Made by a program: the position numbers and the translations under genes. Below, piece by piece: positions 47,186 through 60,497 of a DNA stretch of 64,000 bases. How positions within the stretch are numbered: position 1 is the stretch's first letter; each line of letters starts with the position of its first letter. The notes under the pieces are model-generated. The model had not been told where the DNA came from and made no database searches. It was given only the letters and a program-made list of their open reading frames with translations. This DNA comes from Megascapheus bottae (Eukaryota; Chordata; Mammalia; Rodentia; Geomyidae), in NCBI GenBank assembly GCA_024803745.1, contig JANJXV010000191.1, positions 1,736,001-1,800,000 of the forward strand. Direction: 5' to 3'.

Positions 47186-47349
47186 ATGGCATGGTGTCCC
47201 AGTCATAATAAAGTAGTTTGTGCACTTGTATCATGCTTAGCTCCCCTGTGAACACCCCAGTGAAACAAACAGGCTCAGAGAGGAGCCAAGTATTCCAAGG
47301 CTTGGCCAGGAGTGGTGAGCAAACATGGGTTTGGAGGGGGAACACTCAC

Positions 47350-47540
47350 TTTTTCAAGAGAATTTCCAGCAACTACTACATTGTCCTCCACTATTTGAAA
47401 TCGTGCAGGAAGTTTCCCACATAAAAGAGATCACCTTTCTGGTAGGCAGGGATCAGCTTTGTCAGCAGCATCTCCAACAGGCCTTCCTCCAGGATCCATA
47501 GGTTACAAGGCTCATTCAGAGTCTGAGCTGACTCACCATC
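47350..47540 (-). pseudogene. RalGDS/RGL-like REM exon remnant (unit B)
   Basis: The minus-strand reading LLEMLLTKLIPAYQKGDLFYV is open within a 91-codon segment (47666-47391) that ends NFLHDFK and a stop, followed by two adjacent TAG codons and LLEILLKK. The donor gtgagt is at 47349-47344. The next REM exon seen in A (18716-18557) is deleted here. Confidence 0.55.
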
Positions 47541-48289
47541 ACACTGTATTGGCAAAACAGTGGATATTTCAAACGTAGGAATGGGACCACACTTCACACT
47601 GAGGAATTGGTATAGAGTAGATTGGAAATGACACACTCTAATCTCAGTATAGTCACTTGAAAGCACACAAGAAGGTTGTAGTTTGTGGGCAGGATGATGG
47701 GTTCAAATAGGTTTCCTCTCAATATACCTCATCTGAGTTTCCCTGGAGTTTCCTGGCTTTCTTCCTAGGGAAATGCCTGATATACTGGAATTTTGTCTTG
47801 GCCCTGATCCAGCATCTACTTCTTCAAGTGAGACATCCATATCTCTCATGCCTGAGATCCGAGCCTTCTGACCTTTGGCAACAGCACAGCAACATCTTTC
47901 TTCCTCCTGAGCCACAGGCCAAGGGAGCTGACTTGAGCTGGTTGTCACATACAGTGGCTTGGTTACCAGGGTTCCATATTCTGTTCCATTGTGAGGGAGG
48001 TAGGGTCACATTTCAAGGCCCAATGACCAAAGCTCCTTGCTCACAGAAGACCTCCCCAAAGACATACTGGAGGCTGAATCTCCCTTCCCACCTCACATAT
48101 GGATGTAGTAAACAGCACACCTTTTTGTTCAAATCCCAAGTCATTAACTAGGCGTAAGTGCTAGCCTGGTCTCAGGCTCAAGGAGCCTTTCTTAGGTAAG
48201 ATCCAAACTTAACTGTCACTATTCCTCTTAGTCTTCACAAGACATTTTGCTTCACAGTGCCTTCTCAGCTTGCAATTTGCCTCTTGCAC

Positions 48290-48485
48290 ATTTTTTTTGC
48301 TAGTCCTGGGACTTGACCTCAGAGCCTGACCATTGTTCTTAGGCTTTCTTTAGGCTATAGCTGTCCCACCAAGCCACAGCACCACTTCCAGAGTTTTCTA
48401 TGTATATGGTACTGCAGAATCAAACCGGACTCTTTTTGTGTGGTAGCCAAGCACTCTACAAATAGATGAAAGACCCAGGCCATCT
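48290..48485 (-). mobile_element. SINE, tRNA/ID-like dimer (B)
   Basis: Counterpart of 20580-20775. Confidence 0.75.
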
Positions 48486-48724
48486 TGCACATATTTTTCA
48501 CTTCAATCTACTAGGACGTTGTTAGGTTTCTGTATCCTAATCTATTTTTCTTCCTGAGGAATATCTGTGCTGTCATCTGTAAAAATGCAAGTGGGAAAAT
48601 CACAGAAGCATTGGTGAGATAAAAAAAAGTCTTACAGACATAGATAAGTGTTCATTCTTTGTAGGAGAAAGGATATTTTGATATGATGATGATGACTATT
48701 TATAAATACTTAATCGGGGTTTAG

Positions 48725-48915
48725 AGTTTGGCCCAGTGGCAGAGTGCTTGCCTAGCATCCATGAAGATCTAGGTTTGAGTCCTTAATATCACACAGATAT
48801 AAAAATCCATATGGCAATGTGGCTCAAGTGGCAGAGGGCTAGACTTGGGAAAAGCCAAGAGCAGTGCTCAGGCCCTGAGTTCAAGCCCCAGGAATGGCAG
48901 AAAGAACAAAAGAAA
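48725..48915 (+). mobile_element. SINE, tRNA/ID-like dimer (B)
   Basis: Counterpart of 21005-21205, with cagagtgcttgcctagcatc and gagttcaagccccaggaat. Confidence 0.85.
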
Positions 48916-49039
48916 AGAAAATAAAAGAAAAGAAATGTGCTTTTTACAAGTTATTCACTAACAGCATTTGCCTCTGAATTCTTCGCTTCTGCATCTTGTG
49001 ACTTATCCTTTTCCCTCAATGTAGACAAGAAAAACAGAT

Positions 49040-49974
49040 TTTATTACTTGCTATCCTGTTGTCCAATCTTTGCATATTAATTCAAAATACAATATTGCCT
49101 GAAATATTGTGTGTGTGCATGTGTGTGTATCTGCCAATGTGTGCATGCACACATGTGTACAGGGTTTAGGGCTTACTCATAGGGCCTGTGTGATAACCCT
49201 CAGCATCTTTTCCTCAAAGGTATTGGTCTTTCACTTCTAGCTTATTATAGCTAATTGGAGTTGAGAGATTCACTCAATTTCTTGCCCTGTGCATTGGAAC
49301 CCAGTGCTGGGTTCTCATATTGTTAATTGTAGCTATAGAGAAGCCTGAGGTCTGGGGACCCTCGTTAGAATCCAGCCTCTGAAAGAGAGTCACTGATGGA
49401 AATCTTTATCTTCAGTTAAGCACGAATAAATAAGGCAAAAGTGGAACTGTGGCTCAGTTCCTCTTGTAGCAGCCATGAGAAAATTAGTAATTGGCAGCAC
49501 CTGGTCCCTGAGAGAAATCCTTAGCACTGGTTCAAAAAAAGAAAGAAAATAATGAAAAAAATTAAAACTTGCTGAGGAATCCATAAGGATAAACGTGCCT
49601 GTGAATAATCTTGTCATTTCAGATTCCCTCAAGAGCTTATGTCTCTCTATATTTTTTTCAAGTTTTTTAAAGATATTTACATATTTTCTATCTTTCTTAA
49701 ACAGAGATAGCCATCCACAAAACACAAACACAAACTCTCACACAGAATACCACCCACCCATAAGTGTCTGGCTATGTATATATGTATAGTCATATGTATT
49801 GATCTGTCTCTCTATACTAATATATAAATGCATAAACATATGTATTTAGACAAACAGGAAACATACATAGATAGGTCTCAGGCATTTCCAGATTTTGTGC
49901 AAGTCTTCTGAATACAACTTACCATTGTATTGTTTGTCAAGATAGAGTCCCTCTAACTTTTGGCCAGCTTCTTG
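49040..49974. other. AT-rich sequence with SINE fragments (B)
   Basis: Counterpart of 21324-22257. TG-rich at about 49105-49165. No gene seen. Confidence 0.6.
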
Positions 49975-50179
49975 TCCTTTGATACTTTTTTCTGCCAGTC
50001 CTCGGTTTTGAACGCTAGGCCTGGATGCTGTCACTGAGCTTGAGCTTCTTGCATTCAGTAGTTTATTGCAGATAAGAGTCTCATGGAGTTTCTGTCCTGG
50101 GCTGGCTTTGAATTGTGATCCTCACATCTCAAACTCCTGAGTAGCTAGGATGACAGTCTTGAGCTACCAGTACCTGGTT
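49975..50179 (-). mobile_element. SINE, B1-ID composite (B)
   Basis: Counterpart of 22258-22462. Confidence 0.85.
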
Positions 50180-51651
50180 CCTTTGCCTCTTTTACCCTTT
50201 TTTTGGCCCCACCACAGCCATGGTATCTACCTTCCTATGTTCTCTCCACCTGCCCCCAGACAGGGGTCTGACAGATGCTTTCCACCCACTTATTCATGTC
50301 CTCCTCTGTATTGGCTGACAGCTAAGACATGCACTCACTTGTCTGGATGCCAAACACAAAGCCATGTGATTGTTTCTCAGTCTGGAACATCCTATCAGAT
50401 TTATAGCACCACAGAGGGTCAGGTTGATGCTCCTCCAGGGCTTCTTAAATTGTTCTCATATTAATCCACAACACGTTTGTCATCACTTGTCCAGCTAATT
50501 CATGGACTAAAGCAGCATTCCCTACAAACTTAGATCCCAATACCATGAGGACACTCAAGGGTGCATTAGGAGTGTGACCTGCAGGTGGATGTGAGCCTGT
50601 CTAAGTTGGAGGGGATTTCTCCACCACAGGAAATGGAATACAAATTTAGAATCTGCTTTCATGAGGTGACAATCTCTGGCAGATGTTCTTATCAAATGTG
50701 GCACTGCCTACTTCCAGCTTAAAACATGGGTTAATGACCCAGCATAACAGTGAATGTATTCACCCCGGCCCAACACATAGGCTGGGACCCTGAACTTTCA
50801 GGTAGCATTTGGCTTTGAAGGTCATGAGATCTTAGTCTACAAATGATGAGCCCCCTCCCGTGAGGCATAGCAAACGGAGCCAAAGTGCAACCCAGTTAAG
50901 CACCAGATCAAGCTTCCCTTCTACAGTAGGGTATGGTTTGAAAACTGTGCATAGCTTCTGTTTGAAGCCAGTCCAGAAAGGAAAGTCCATGAAACTCTCA
51001 TTTCCAGTTAACTGCCAAGAAAAAGCCAAAGATAGAGATGAAGCTCAAGAGAACTAGAGAGCCATCTGAAAAGAATGGTTACACCCTGCAACATCCTCAT
51101 TACCTGATCTTGAAAACATCTCTGCGTGCATCCCAGCATGCAGCCAGCATCTGGGGGTGACAGTGACCCCTGCACCCATTGGCAATCTGCACTGTGTCTG
51201 ACATCTGTAATGTGAACCTCATTCTGTTGGGTTTGTGAAGCGGTGTCAACCCTGCAGAAGGAACCAACTGTGCCCTAACTCCCACTGTCCCCTGGGGCCC
51301 CTAGCATTCCCCCATCTGCACCCCTCCTGTGGCTTCTGATCCTAGGGAGCCCTCCTGCCCTGTCCAACACTCACATGAAGTGCATATTTCTACTCCTGGG
51401 GCAACTTCTCCACAGAGAGTACATGACATGCCCACTCTCCAGGCACGGGGAGATACTGTCAAAGTAGCAAATCAGTGATAAGGACATAAAGAGATGAATA
51501 GAATTTTAGATCCTGATGGTAGACAGTCTGCAAAATCCAAGGGAGAATGGAATTGGAGGGGACCAGGGATCAGGATGTGGGCATGGAGCTTCCCTGCCAA
51601 GGGGGTGGGGGAAGTCACAGGCTGGGGGATGCACAGGATGATCCATGGGCC
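50180..51651. other. Repeat-poor stretch (B)
   Basis: Counterpart of 22463-23934. The minus-strand exon-like piece near 51279-51114 keeps a GT donor (caggtaatgag) that is mutated in A. The other piece (51455-51375) gains an in-frame TAG in B. Confidence 0.45.
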
Positions 51652-52283
51652 CTGTGCAGCTACTGGGTCACCCCCTTCTGCATCTCAGCCTTTGGCTTTG
51701 AGCTCTGTGATCGTCAAGATGTGCACAGTGTGTACTCTGGCTGGCAGAAGAAAGGACCCTGGGAAGACAATTGTAGACCCTTTGTGAGTGTAGGAAGGGT
51801 TAGGCTGGACACCCAGTCCAAGAGGAGCTAAAACTGGAGTCGAGGGGTGTGCAAGGAGTGGGTGTGAGGGTTGTGGGCAGTCACAGTCACGGCAGAGGTG
51901 GCTCTGTCTGTGGGGTGAGTGCCTCCCTCCAGGCACAGCACTAGACATATCAGAGATCCACATGAAAAGGAAAAGCTGGAAATAGCACTATGGTTCAAAT
52001 GGTAGAGCATCAACCTTGAGCAAAAGAGCTCAGGGACAGTACCCAGGACCTGAGTTCAAGCCTCATGACTGTAAAAGAAAAAGAACCAGGACTATGAGAG
52101 GGAACCTGGTACTCTCTTGGTCTAATCAGACACAAGAAGAGGCCAAGATAGGCTGTGGAAAAACACAGAGAACATCTTCCCCCAGCTCATCCTGTCCTGC
52201 ATGCAGGGACAGCCATGTAACTAGGGCTACGGTGAGATCATCTTCACCCCTGTGCTGCCATCTGAATTGTAGGCCTCTGTCCT
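51652..52283. other. 629-bp segment present only in unit B
   Basis: This is absent from A between 23934 and 23938. It holds a short plus-strand open stretch ending at a possible donor (ccctttgtgagtg at about 51785), and a plus-strand SINE fragment at about 51965-52080 (atagcactatggttcaaatg; gagttcaagcctcatgac). I do not recognise a gene. It has no insertion hallmarks such as target duplication or poly(A), so a deletion in A is more likely than an insertion in B. Confidence 0.8.
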
Positions 52284-53322
52284 GCATGGGGTGTCCTGAT
52301 GGCTGAGCAGGTGCCCTAACCCTAGATGGAGAGCAGCCACTGACTGTGGTATCTAAGGAGAGATCTGTTCCATAGCTATCAGGCCACCCAGCATGGGAGC
52401 CATAACCACCCCCACCCAGGTAGAGGCCAATGGTTCTCCAGGTGCTACTAACATTGCCCCACCCCTAGCTCTGGGTACACGTGACATTCCCTCCACAAGG
52501 AGCAGGACTAAGTGAAGGATCAGGAAGCTGCCTATGGGCTTCACATGATGGCCAGGCTGGCACTACAGATGGCCTCAATCTGTCACCACCTTCCCCTGCC
52601 TCCATCATTCCTCCATCATGCCTCTCTACCTCCCACCCATTAACCTTGGAAACCAATGAACTGGGCTCTCATCATTCCTCTCATCTCTTCACCCACCTTG
52701 CCATGCGTCCATCCCTCTGTCACTGCCACCCCACACACATCCCACCACCAGCCACCCTCTAGCTTATGAGGATCCCAGAGGAAGCTCTTGGTGAAGGGCT
52801 TGTGACCACAAAACAGTTACTATCACCCGCTCCGGCCTGATCCACCACAGAATAAGAACAGCCACGCAGGCACACACTGCAGCAGAGTTGCTCTGCTGCC
52901 ACTCTGATTTCTTCATGGCCAGGACTTGGCTCTCCTCAGCCTCTCAGCTCAGTAACCAGAACATTGTGCTTTCACAGAGCCATGGCTTCCAGTCTCCATG
53001 GACACAATGACATCAAGGTGATGCCAACTTCCCCATCTCTATATACTTCTAACTATGGGATGGGAGCTGAGGTTCTCTTCTGTGACTCCATCCGCTAAGA
53101 GGCTCATGCAGATTTCTATCCTTTGCTCATCATGGTGACTCTTTGGTTAACAAGTCACTGCTGGGCTTCCAGTTCACCACATATAGAACCCATACTCCAA
53201 CACTTTTCTTAGAAGGACTGATGACTTTTAAATATTCTCTAGTTTTAAATTTCTACTTCCTTCTCTTTTTCTTTTATATATTTCCCTTCCTCACATACTT
53301 CTCTTTTTTTACCTTCCTTCTT
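52284..53322. other. Repeat-poor, C-rich stretch (B)
   Basis: Counterpart of 23938-24977. No recognised gene. Confidence 0.5.
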
Positions 53323-53537
53323 TCATTCCTGGCCTTGAACTCAAAACCTGGACCTTTTTCTTAGCTGTTCTTTGCTCAAGGTAGCACTCTAGCTCTTGAG
53401 CCACAGCTCTACTTCAATCTTTGTTCTTGCTGTAAACTGGGAGTATGAGTCTCATGCATTTTTCCCTTTGCTGGGTTGCTTTTAAACCACAATACTAAGA
53501 TCAGGATCCTGAATATGCCTCGGATTACAGGTATTAT
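53323..53537 (-). mobile_element. SINE, B1-ID composite, old (B)
   Basis: Counterpart of 24978-25192. Confidence 0.75.
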
Positions 53538-54481
53538 CTAATCAAAAAAAATTCCTGATTTCTTTTTTAGACATAACTAGTTCTTTCAGGTGAGCCACCA
53601 GCTACTCATGCAAGAGCATTGCAAGATCCCAGCATTCATCTTGTCTCCAGTCTTATTCCATCCATCTCACAATGGTCATCTAAAACACCCTGCTGCATGC
53701 CTGAAGTCGCAAGGAATGTTCTCAACGCCATGAGAAGCCCCCTTAAGCTCTGCCTCAGACATGCCCAGCCCCCATCCCACTTCCACATGAGCATTTGTTT
53801 AGGAGAAATTTCCTGAGTACATCATCATCTTTTCCTCACCATTCAAATTTCATCTTAGGAGTCATTTCTCCCAGACAAAGAGGAACATGATCCATGGTTT
53901 GATAGCAGCTCCAGCTTCATAGTCCCAGCCACCAACACCCCCCCATTACCCTGCCAGACACCTGAATTCAAGGACAATGTTTTCACTACCCCTGACTCTT
54001 ATCAAATGTTTTAACTTATACAGTGCATTAAAATAATTTTACTAAATGGAATAAACACATGGCATCAAGCTTCAGAATCTTTGCACCTGAACTTTTAGTG
54101 AATAACAGACACACCAGCATTTCTGTAGCCAACAGAAATCTTAGCTTTGAGATTTCAGCATTCCTGGTATCCAAGTTTGGATGTGCTAACACTGCCCTTA
54201 ATGGGGCACTTCAATCACACAATCCCACAACAATCAATGCCATTTGACATTCACTGGTAGGTGGTGCTAGGAAAAAGACTGATGTGCCAACTCCATGCTG
54301 GCTTGACCTATGCCATCTTCAAACCTGGAGCAAGTGGGGCTCCTCTCTCCATGACACCTTTTGTCTACTACCCCAGGAGGACCTTTACCTTGAGACAAAA
54401 TTATGAAGACTATCTCTACCAGCAAATGTTCCAGTGAGATGTGCCTACATGGATAAAGCTAAAATCTCACTAAAGTGAGGT
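53538..54481. other. Unique sequence, no gene seen (B)
   Basis: Counterpart of 25193-26136. Confidence 0.5.
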
Positions 54482-54700
54482 TGTTGGCAGTGCTGGAGCC
54501 TGAACTCAGGGCCTAGGCACTAAGCATTTGTACTCAAGACTAGCCCTTTACCACTTGAGCCCAAATTCCATTCCCAGCTGTTTTTATTTTTGGTAGTAAG
54601 AATCTATCAGACTTTCCTGTTCTAGGTGACTTGGAACTTCCATACTCAGATCTCAGCCTCCTGACCAGCCTGGATTAAAAGTGTGGATCAGCCATGCGCC
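54482..54700 (-). mobile_element. SINE, B1-ID composite, old (B)
   Basis: Counterpart of 26137-26355. Confidence 0.75.
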
Positions 54701-55087
54701 ACACCTGAGGACTTCTGCCAGCACATTTTTTCCCAAAAATTGGAAGAGGAAGATGAGGGAAGGTTGGACTCATCCTGCCCTGCATATGAAGGAGAGCATC
54801 AGCACCTGAACTTCATTCCCTGTTGTAGGCTGCTGGAGGAAAAGGAAGCAAATAGGCACAGGCTGGCAGCAGATGCCACAGAACAACTTTTGACCAAGAC
54901 TCCCAGAGCAGACCTCAGAATTGATGACAGATTTGGATCTACCCAGTAACAGAGGCAGTGGTGACACCTGAAACTGCGCGTTTGAGCCTTTGCTGCTAGT
55001 AAACAGGGCCACCTATGTCTCAATGAGAAAGGTGAGATTTTGGTGGAGAAGGTGAGATTAAACATTATGTATCATGCAAGAAGACAG

Positions 55088-55969
55088 ACTATAAGGAGTC
55101 TTTTATTATTCCAAGTGAAATTTTGGATTTCCTCTTCTGTTTCTTTAAAGAATGACATTGGGATATTGATGAATCTTGCACTGAATTTGTAGATAGTCCT
55201 TATTAAGATTGCCATTTTTACAATATTACTTCTTCCAAACCAGGATCATAGGTTTTTGCATTTCCTCAGTTCTGCGTTAATTTCCTTCTCCAGGGTTTAT
55301 AGTTCCATCAAAAAGGTGCTTTACATTCTAAGTTAATTCCTAGGTATTTTATTTTCTTTGATAGCAAAATGAGTTGCTATCCTGATTCTTGCCTCATTCC
55401 TCTCATTTGTTGGCATATAGGAAGGCAGTTGACATTGAGGGTTAATTTTATACCCTGCTACCTTACCAAAGTTTTATATCAGCTCAAGCAGCTTCGGAGT
55501 AGGGTCTATAGGGTTCTTTAAATACAGAATCATGTCATCTGTAAGGAGAGAAAGTTTCAGTTCCTCTTTCCCTTTTCCTCCTCACTCCAGTTAGAATGGC
55601 CAAGATCCAGAAATCTAATAACGTATGCTGGAGGGGATGTGGCCAGGAGGGATCACTACTACACTGCTGGTGGGATTGCAAACTCGTTCAACCACTATGG
55701 AAAGCACTATGGCAGTATCCCAAAAAGACTAAACAAAGAGCTCCCCTGTGATCCAGCAATTTCACTACTTGAAAGTCGTCCAGATAGGACACACTAAATT
55801 CACTAGAACAATAACATTTATCACAGTACTATTTACTATAACAAAGGTATGGAACCAACCCAGATGCCCGTCAGTTGATGAGTAGATCAAATATGGTATT
55901 TTTACACAATGGAATTCTGTGCTTCTGTCAGAAAAAATGACATAGACGAATTTGTAAGGAAATAGAAAG
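55088..55969 (+). mobile_element. 5'-inverted (twin-primed) L1 fragment (B)
   Basis: Counterpart of 26743-27594. Minus-strand RT sequence to about 55572, then plus-strand ORF2 C-terminal sequence. B retains about 30 bp (gcactgaatttgtagatag) lost in A. Confidence 0.8.
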
Positions 55970-55985
55970 ACTGTAAAGTTTAGAA

Positions 55986-56094
55986 ATTAGTTTCTGTCTC
56001 CTTCTCTCTCTCCTTCTCTATCTCTGTAAAATTTAGAAGTTCCTGTTTCTCTCTCTTTTCTCTCTTTCTATCTCTCTTTCTGTCTCTCTCTTTT

Positions 56095-56160
<66 letters not shown>

Positions 56161-56161
56161 C
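55986..56161. repeat. (TC)n low-complexity tract (B)
   Basis: Counterpart of 27611-27788, with a longer uninterrupted TC run at about 56098-56154. Confidence 0.95.
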
Positions 56162-56163
56162 AA

Positions 56164-56333
56164 TCCTTAGGCTTGAACTCAGGGCCTGAGCTACTTTTGC
56201 TCAAGGTTAGCACTCTACCTTTTGAACCACAGTGCTGCTTCTGGCTTGCTCTTTTCACGTAGTATTGAGGAATCTAACCCAGGCCTTCATCCCTGATAGG
56301 TTAGCACTCTACCACTAAGCCACACAGTCAGCT
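56164..56333 (-). mobile_element. SINE, tRNA/ID-like dimer (B)
   Basis: Counterpart of 27789-27958. Confidence 0.8.
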
Positions 56334-56334
56334 T

Positions 56335-58551
56335 TTAGAGGTTTCTGACAAAGGTTTTCCTACATGCTATCATTTCTTCTGTGAGTGCTCTTAATGCTTG
56401 CTGAAGGTTGACTTTGTTTAGAAGACTTACCCTAATGCTCCCATATACAGAGATTCTATATATAGCTAAATGTTTTTCATTACTCAGAATTTCTCTATTG
56501 TGTATGTTCTGAAATGTACTGAAGACTGACTTCTGATTGAAAGTCATTGCACATTTGTTCTATTCATTAGTTTTCTTTTCTTCTATGGGAATCAGGTTTG
56601 TGATGAACACAGAAGTATGCCTTCCAGGTCAAACACTTTCCACATTTGTAATATTCATAAGGTTTTTCTCTCCTATGTGCATTTTATACTTAGTCATGCG
56701 TTCATGATGGATTTTTCATATTCTTATATTCATACGATTTTTATCCTGTGTCTGTGTGGTATCATGCAAACTCAACTATGAGTTCTTCAAAAAAATTTCC
56801 CTTTCATTTTATTCATAGGATTCTATCCTGTGGGTGTTTAGTGATAAATCTTGACTTGTGCCTTCTGGGGAAAAGACTGAACATTTGCTACATTCATTAA
56901 GGGTTTTATCTTGTGTTGGTTCTGTGACACAAGCTGAGTTTTCTTCCACAGACTAAAAAGTCTTTCCTATTTATTACATTGCTAAGGCTTCTCATATGTG
57001 TGAACTCTCTTACGCTTCCTGAAGGGTGAATACTGCACGAAAGACTTTCAACTTTGGTTATATTCCTAGGGTTTCTAATATGTGTGAATTCTGTTATGCC
57101 TCCTTTAATGTGACTTCCATCTGAAGGTCTTACCACATTTGATGCACTCGTACAGTTTCTCTCCTGTGTGTGTTCTCTGATGCAATTTGAGGGAAGACTT
57201 CCATTTGAAAGACATTCCACATCGGTTACATTCATAAGGTTTTTCTCCTGTTTGAATTGTCTTATGCATGTTGAGGTTTGGCTTCTGGGTGAAGGACTTT
57301 CCACATATGTTACACTCATAAGGTGTTTCTCCTGAGTATATTCTCTGATGAACATGGAGTTTTACCTTCCATTTGAAAGACTTTCCGCATTCACTACATG
57401 CATAAGTTTTCTCTCCTGTGTGTGTTCTATTATGCCCATCAAGATATGACTTCCACTTGAAGGTCTTTCCACATTTGTTGTACACATAAGGTTTCTCTCC
57501 TGTGTGTGTTCTTTGATGCAATTTGAGGGAAGATTTCTGTCGGAAAGACTTTACACATTGGTTACATTCATAAGGTTTCACTCCTGTGTGTATTCTCTGA
57601 TGAACACGAAGTTTTCCCTTCCCTTGGAAAGACTTTCCACATTCATTACACTTATAAGATTTCACTCCTGTGTGTGTTATTTGATGAACTCGAAGGTGTA
57701 CCTTCTGGGTGAAAGACTTTTCACATTTGTTACATTCATAAGGTTTCTCTTCTGTGTGTCTTCTCTGGTGCAAAGTGAGGTATGATTTCAGTCTAAAAGT
57801 CTTCCCACATTTATCCCATTCATAAGATTTCTCTTCTGTGTGAGATCTCTGATGTGTGCTGAGAGCTGAATTCTGGGCAGAAATTTTATTACGTTCCTCA
57901 TATTCATAAGGTTTGTCTTCTCTTGGAGATCGAGGTTGGAGCGTCAGGTCTGACTTCCCAGAAATTAATTTTCACACTTGATGTACGCATCACATATCTC
58001 AGGATATTTGCTCTGAGGTATTGTAAGGCGTATTTCATTACTGAAAGATTTCTCACATTCACTACATGTATGAGGAGTCTCTCCTGTGTACATTTTCAGA
58101 TGTGTAGTGATGGTCGGTGTTAAGTACAATATTTTTCATCACACAGTACATTTAGCAGTTTTCCTCCCTCCCTGAAGAATTTCTTGGGCAGGGAGAACAG
58201 AATTATGATACTGCAGATCTTTTGGACTGTCACAATCATGAATAAAATGCTCTGAATAGCCGATGGATTTTTTATGAACAGGAGACATACGAGATCTATA
58301 TGCAGCATGCATCTCATCAGGCTTAGGCGACAGAAGCATGTTCTGACACTTAATGAACTCCTCAGTCCTCACCCCTAAGTTGTTACCGTTATTACTAATC
58401 AGCTCTGGATTATGTGTAGAGCTCAAATTTAAAGTTGTTGCTAATCTCACGTTTTCCTCCACTTCGATACTACTTGCAACTGCTACTTCACAAAGACATT
58501 CATGTGGACTTTCCTGGCAGGTCTTGAACACATTTTCCATTACCTGGACAT
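56335..58551 (-). pseudogene. KRAB-ZNF zinc-finger exon, unit B (disabled)
   Basis: The acceptor at 58551 opens the frame DVQVMENVFKTCQESPHECL, which runs about 137 codons to two adjacent TGA codons at 58141-58136. The second Cys of the first degenerate finger would sit at the first of these. After a frame change the array is open from about 57935 to 57105. It has about nine recognisable C2H2 fingers with THTGEKPYEC-type linkers, several missing a ligand (for example YVYNKC, RIYSGE, TIQTGE). A TAA at 57107-57105 (TAC in A) ends the frame, and degenerate fingers continue to about 56335. The A-specific Cys-to-stop and 1-bp deletion are absent here. Confidence 0.9.
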
Positions 58552-59796
58552 CTAAAATGAGTCATGGAAAAAAAGACACAAACATACATGAGATACAAAT
58601 ATTCCTTACTGTAAAGGTAATGACTTTACTTTCCCATCCTAAGTGTTAGATATTTTAAAATATAAAAGTGGAAATTGATTTGTGAGAAATATATGCTTTT
58701 CTCCCTAACATATTAAGAAAATGATATTTTACAATGACCAATAATGTTTTTCTGTGTTTTAGTTCTCTTTTTAAATCACAGGAAATATTTATTGAAATTA
58801 CCCATCTATGTATTGCTACAGTTTTAAGCTGAGTACTACCTATAATATACCTGCAGCTGTTTTTTTTTTCAAATACTGTTTTGTTTATACATTGAGGAAT
58901 AGCTGCCTTTCTTTTATTTTTGAGAAATAATCTAATCTAAATACTGTGCTGTTTTGCATCTTTTTAAAACTTTCTTTTCTTTTCTTTTCTTTTTTTTGTA
59001 GTTCATAGGCCTCGGCCCTGTCCCTGAACACTTCAGCAGAAGACTATAACCCCTATCCTTGAGCTACAGCCCCACATACACTTTTCTAGCGTTAACTACA
59101 GATAAGAGTCTCAGGTCCTGAGTAGCAGATAGGATTACCTTAGCCTGTTACAATGCTGTTTGCTTATTAACCATTAAGTGAGGAACACGAATTTTTTCTA
59201 GATTCAGCGGCCACAAGTTTGTTTTATATGTCTGTTTGCCTTTGATCCAAGCAAGAACGATTCTTGAGAGTAAGGACTTACACCTATATCCCTTCAGTTA
59301 CAACTTCTCACTAAAGTCTCAATTTAGGTATTTGTGGGAATTTTGAAATTTGTTTCTTTCCATTTGAAGTCTTATAAAAATTCCTTTTCTAACACTCCTG
59401 TCCCGCAGAACCATGGAAGACCAGAAAATCCCCAGCTCATTGTCTAGTTAATTTTCTTATGTTGATTGAAACTTTGTTGTTTTTTTTTCCTTCCATTCCT
59501 GGGTTTTAACTTAGGACCTAACCACTGTCCTTGGGTTTTCTCAAGACTGGTACCCTACCAATGAAGTCATTACTTCTGGCTTTTTCTATGTATGTGGTAA
59601 TAAGGAATCAAACCTGTGTCTTTGTGCATGCTAGGCAAGCACTCTACCTCTAGGCTCAATTTCTGGTGGAAAGATCTGGTTCTGAATACCAGTCTCTTCC
59701 TACCAGCATAAAGATATTATACTTATCAGAGAATAATGCCCTGACTTATTCCTTGTTTGCTCAATCATTTATAGTCTTAGTTTTAAACAAATGAAA

Positions 59797-59798
59797 TT

Positions 59799-59852
<54 letters not shown>
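59797..59852. repeat. (TTTC)n microsatellite (B)
   Basis: A pure TTTC run. The A copy is roughly twice as long with ttcc interruptions. Confidence 0.95.
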
Positions 59853-59854
<2 letters not shown>

Positions 59855-60083
59855 GTTTTGTGGTCATGGGACTTGAATTCTAGACCTGGCTGTTCTTCCG
59901 GAGCTCTTCAGCTCAAGGCTACTGCCCTATGTCTTTAGCCTCAACCCCACTTCTCATTTTCTATTGGTTCATTGGAGAGAAGAGTCTAAGGTGTTTTTGT
60001 GATACGTCAGTCTTTGAACCTTGATCCTCAGATCTCAGCCTCCTAAGTAGCTAGGATTACAGGCATGAGACACGGGCTCATGG
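59855..60083 (-). mobile_element. SINE, B1-ID composite (B)
   Basis: Counterpart of 31546-31775. Confidence 0.85.
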
Positions 60084-60179
60084 CTTTCTCATTTTATTTT
60101 GTTTCACAGTGATTTCTACAGAGAAATCTAACTTTACCTCTACTGCCACATAGAATTCATCATATCACCCTATGATTCT

Positions 60180-60353
60180 TGGTGCCGGGGGTTTGGGCTA
60201 GCATGCACAAAGACCTGGTTCAGTTCCTTGGTACTACATACAAAGAAAAAGCCAGAAGTGGTGCTATGACTCAAGAAGTAGAGAGCCAGCCTTGAGAAAA
60301 CCCAAGGACCATGCTCAGTCCCTGAGACCAAGCATAGGCTTGGGAAAAGAAAA
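60180..60353 (+). mobile_element. SINE, tRNA/ID-like dimer (B)
   Basis: Counterpart of 31870-32045. Confidence 0.75.
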
Positions 60354-60497
60354 TGATTCTTGATTCATTCACAAAGAATTCCATAGGTTCCACACAGGAT
60401 TTAGTGTAACTAAGAATATTATTGCTCAGTACATCACAACATGAACTTACCAATGGGGCTCAGGCTCCAACATCAATATGAAGAAGCATTCACTCAC

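Larger units (their letters stand above)
47671..49039 (-). repeat. Inverted-repeat arm 2 (unit B)
   Basis: Counterpart of 19962-21323, and inverted relative to 38072-39450. It contains a minus-strand SINE at 48290-48485 and a plus-strand SINE at 48725-48915. Confidence 0.85.
58552..60497 (-). other. Intron between KRAB B-like and zinc-finger exons (B), SINE-rich
   Basis: It contains minus-strand SINEs at 58965-59150, 59485-59658 and 59855-60083, a plus-strand SINE at 60180-60353, and a (TTTC)n tract at 59797-59852. No coding sequence seen. Confidence 0.65.

Noticed and set aside
54683..54949. 88-codon plus-strand ORF in B with an acidic start
   Set aside because: It is interrupted in A, matches no family I know, and begins inside the end of an old SINE.
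55980..56258. Arg/Glu-repeat ORF of 92 codons on the minus strand
   Set aside because: It is the complement of the (TC)n tract plus a SINE.
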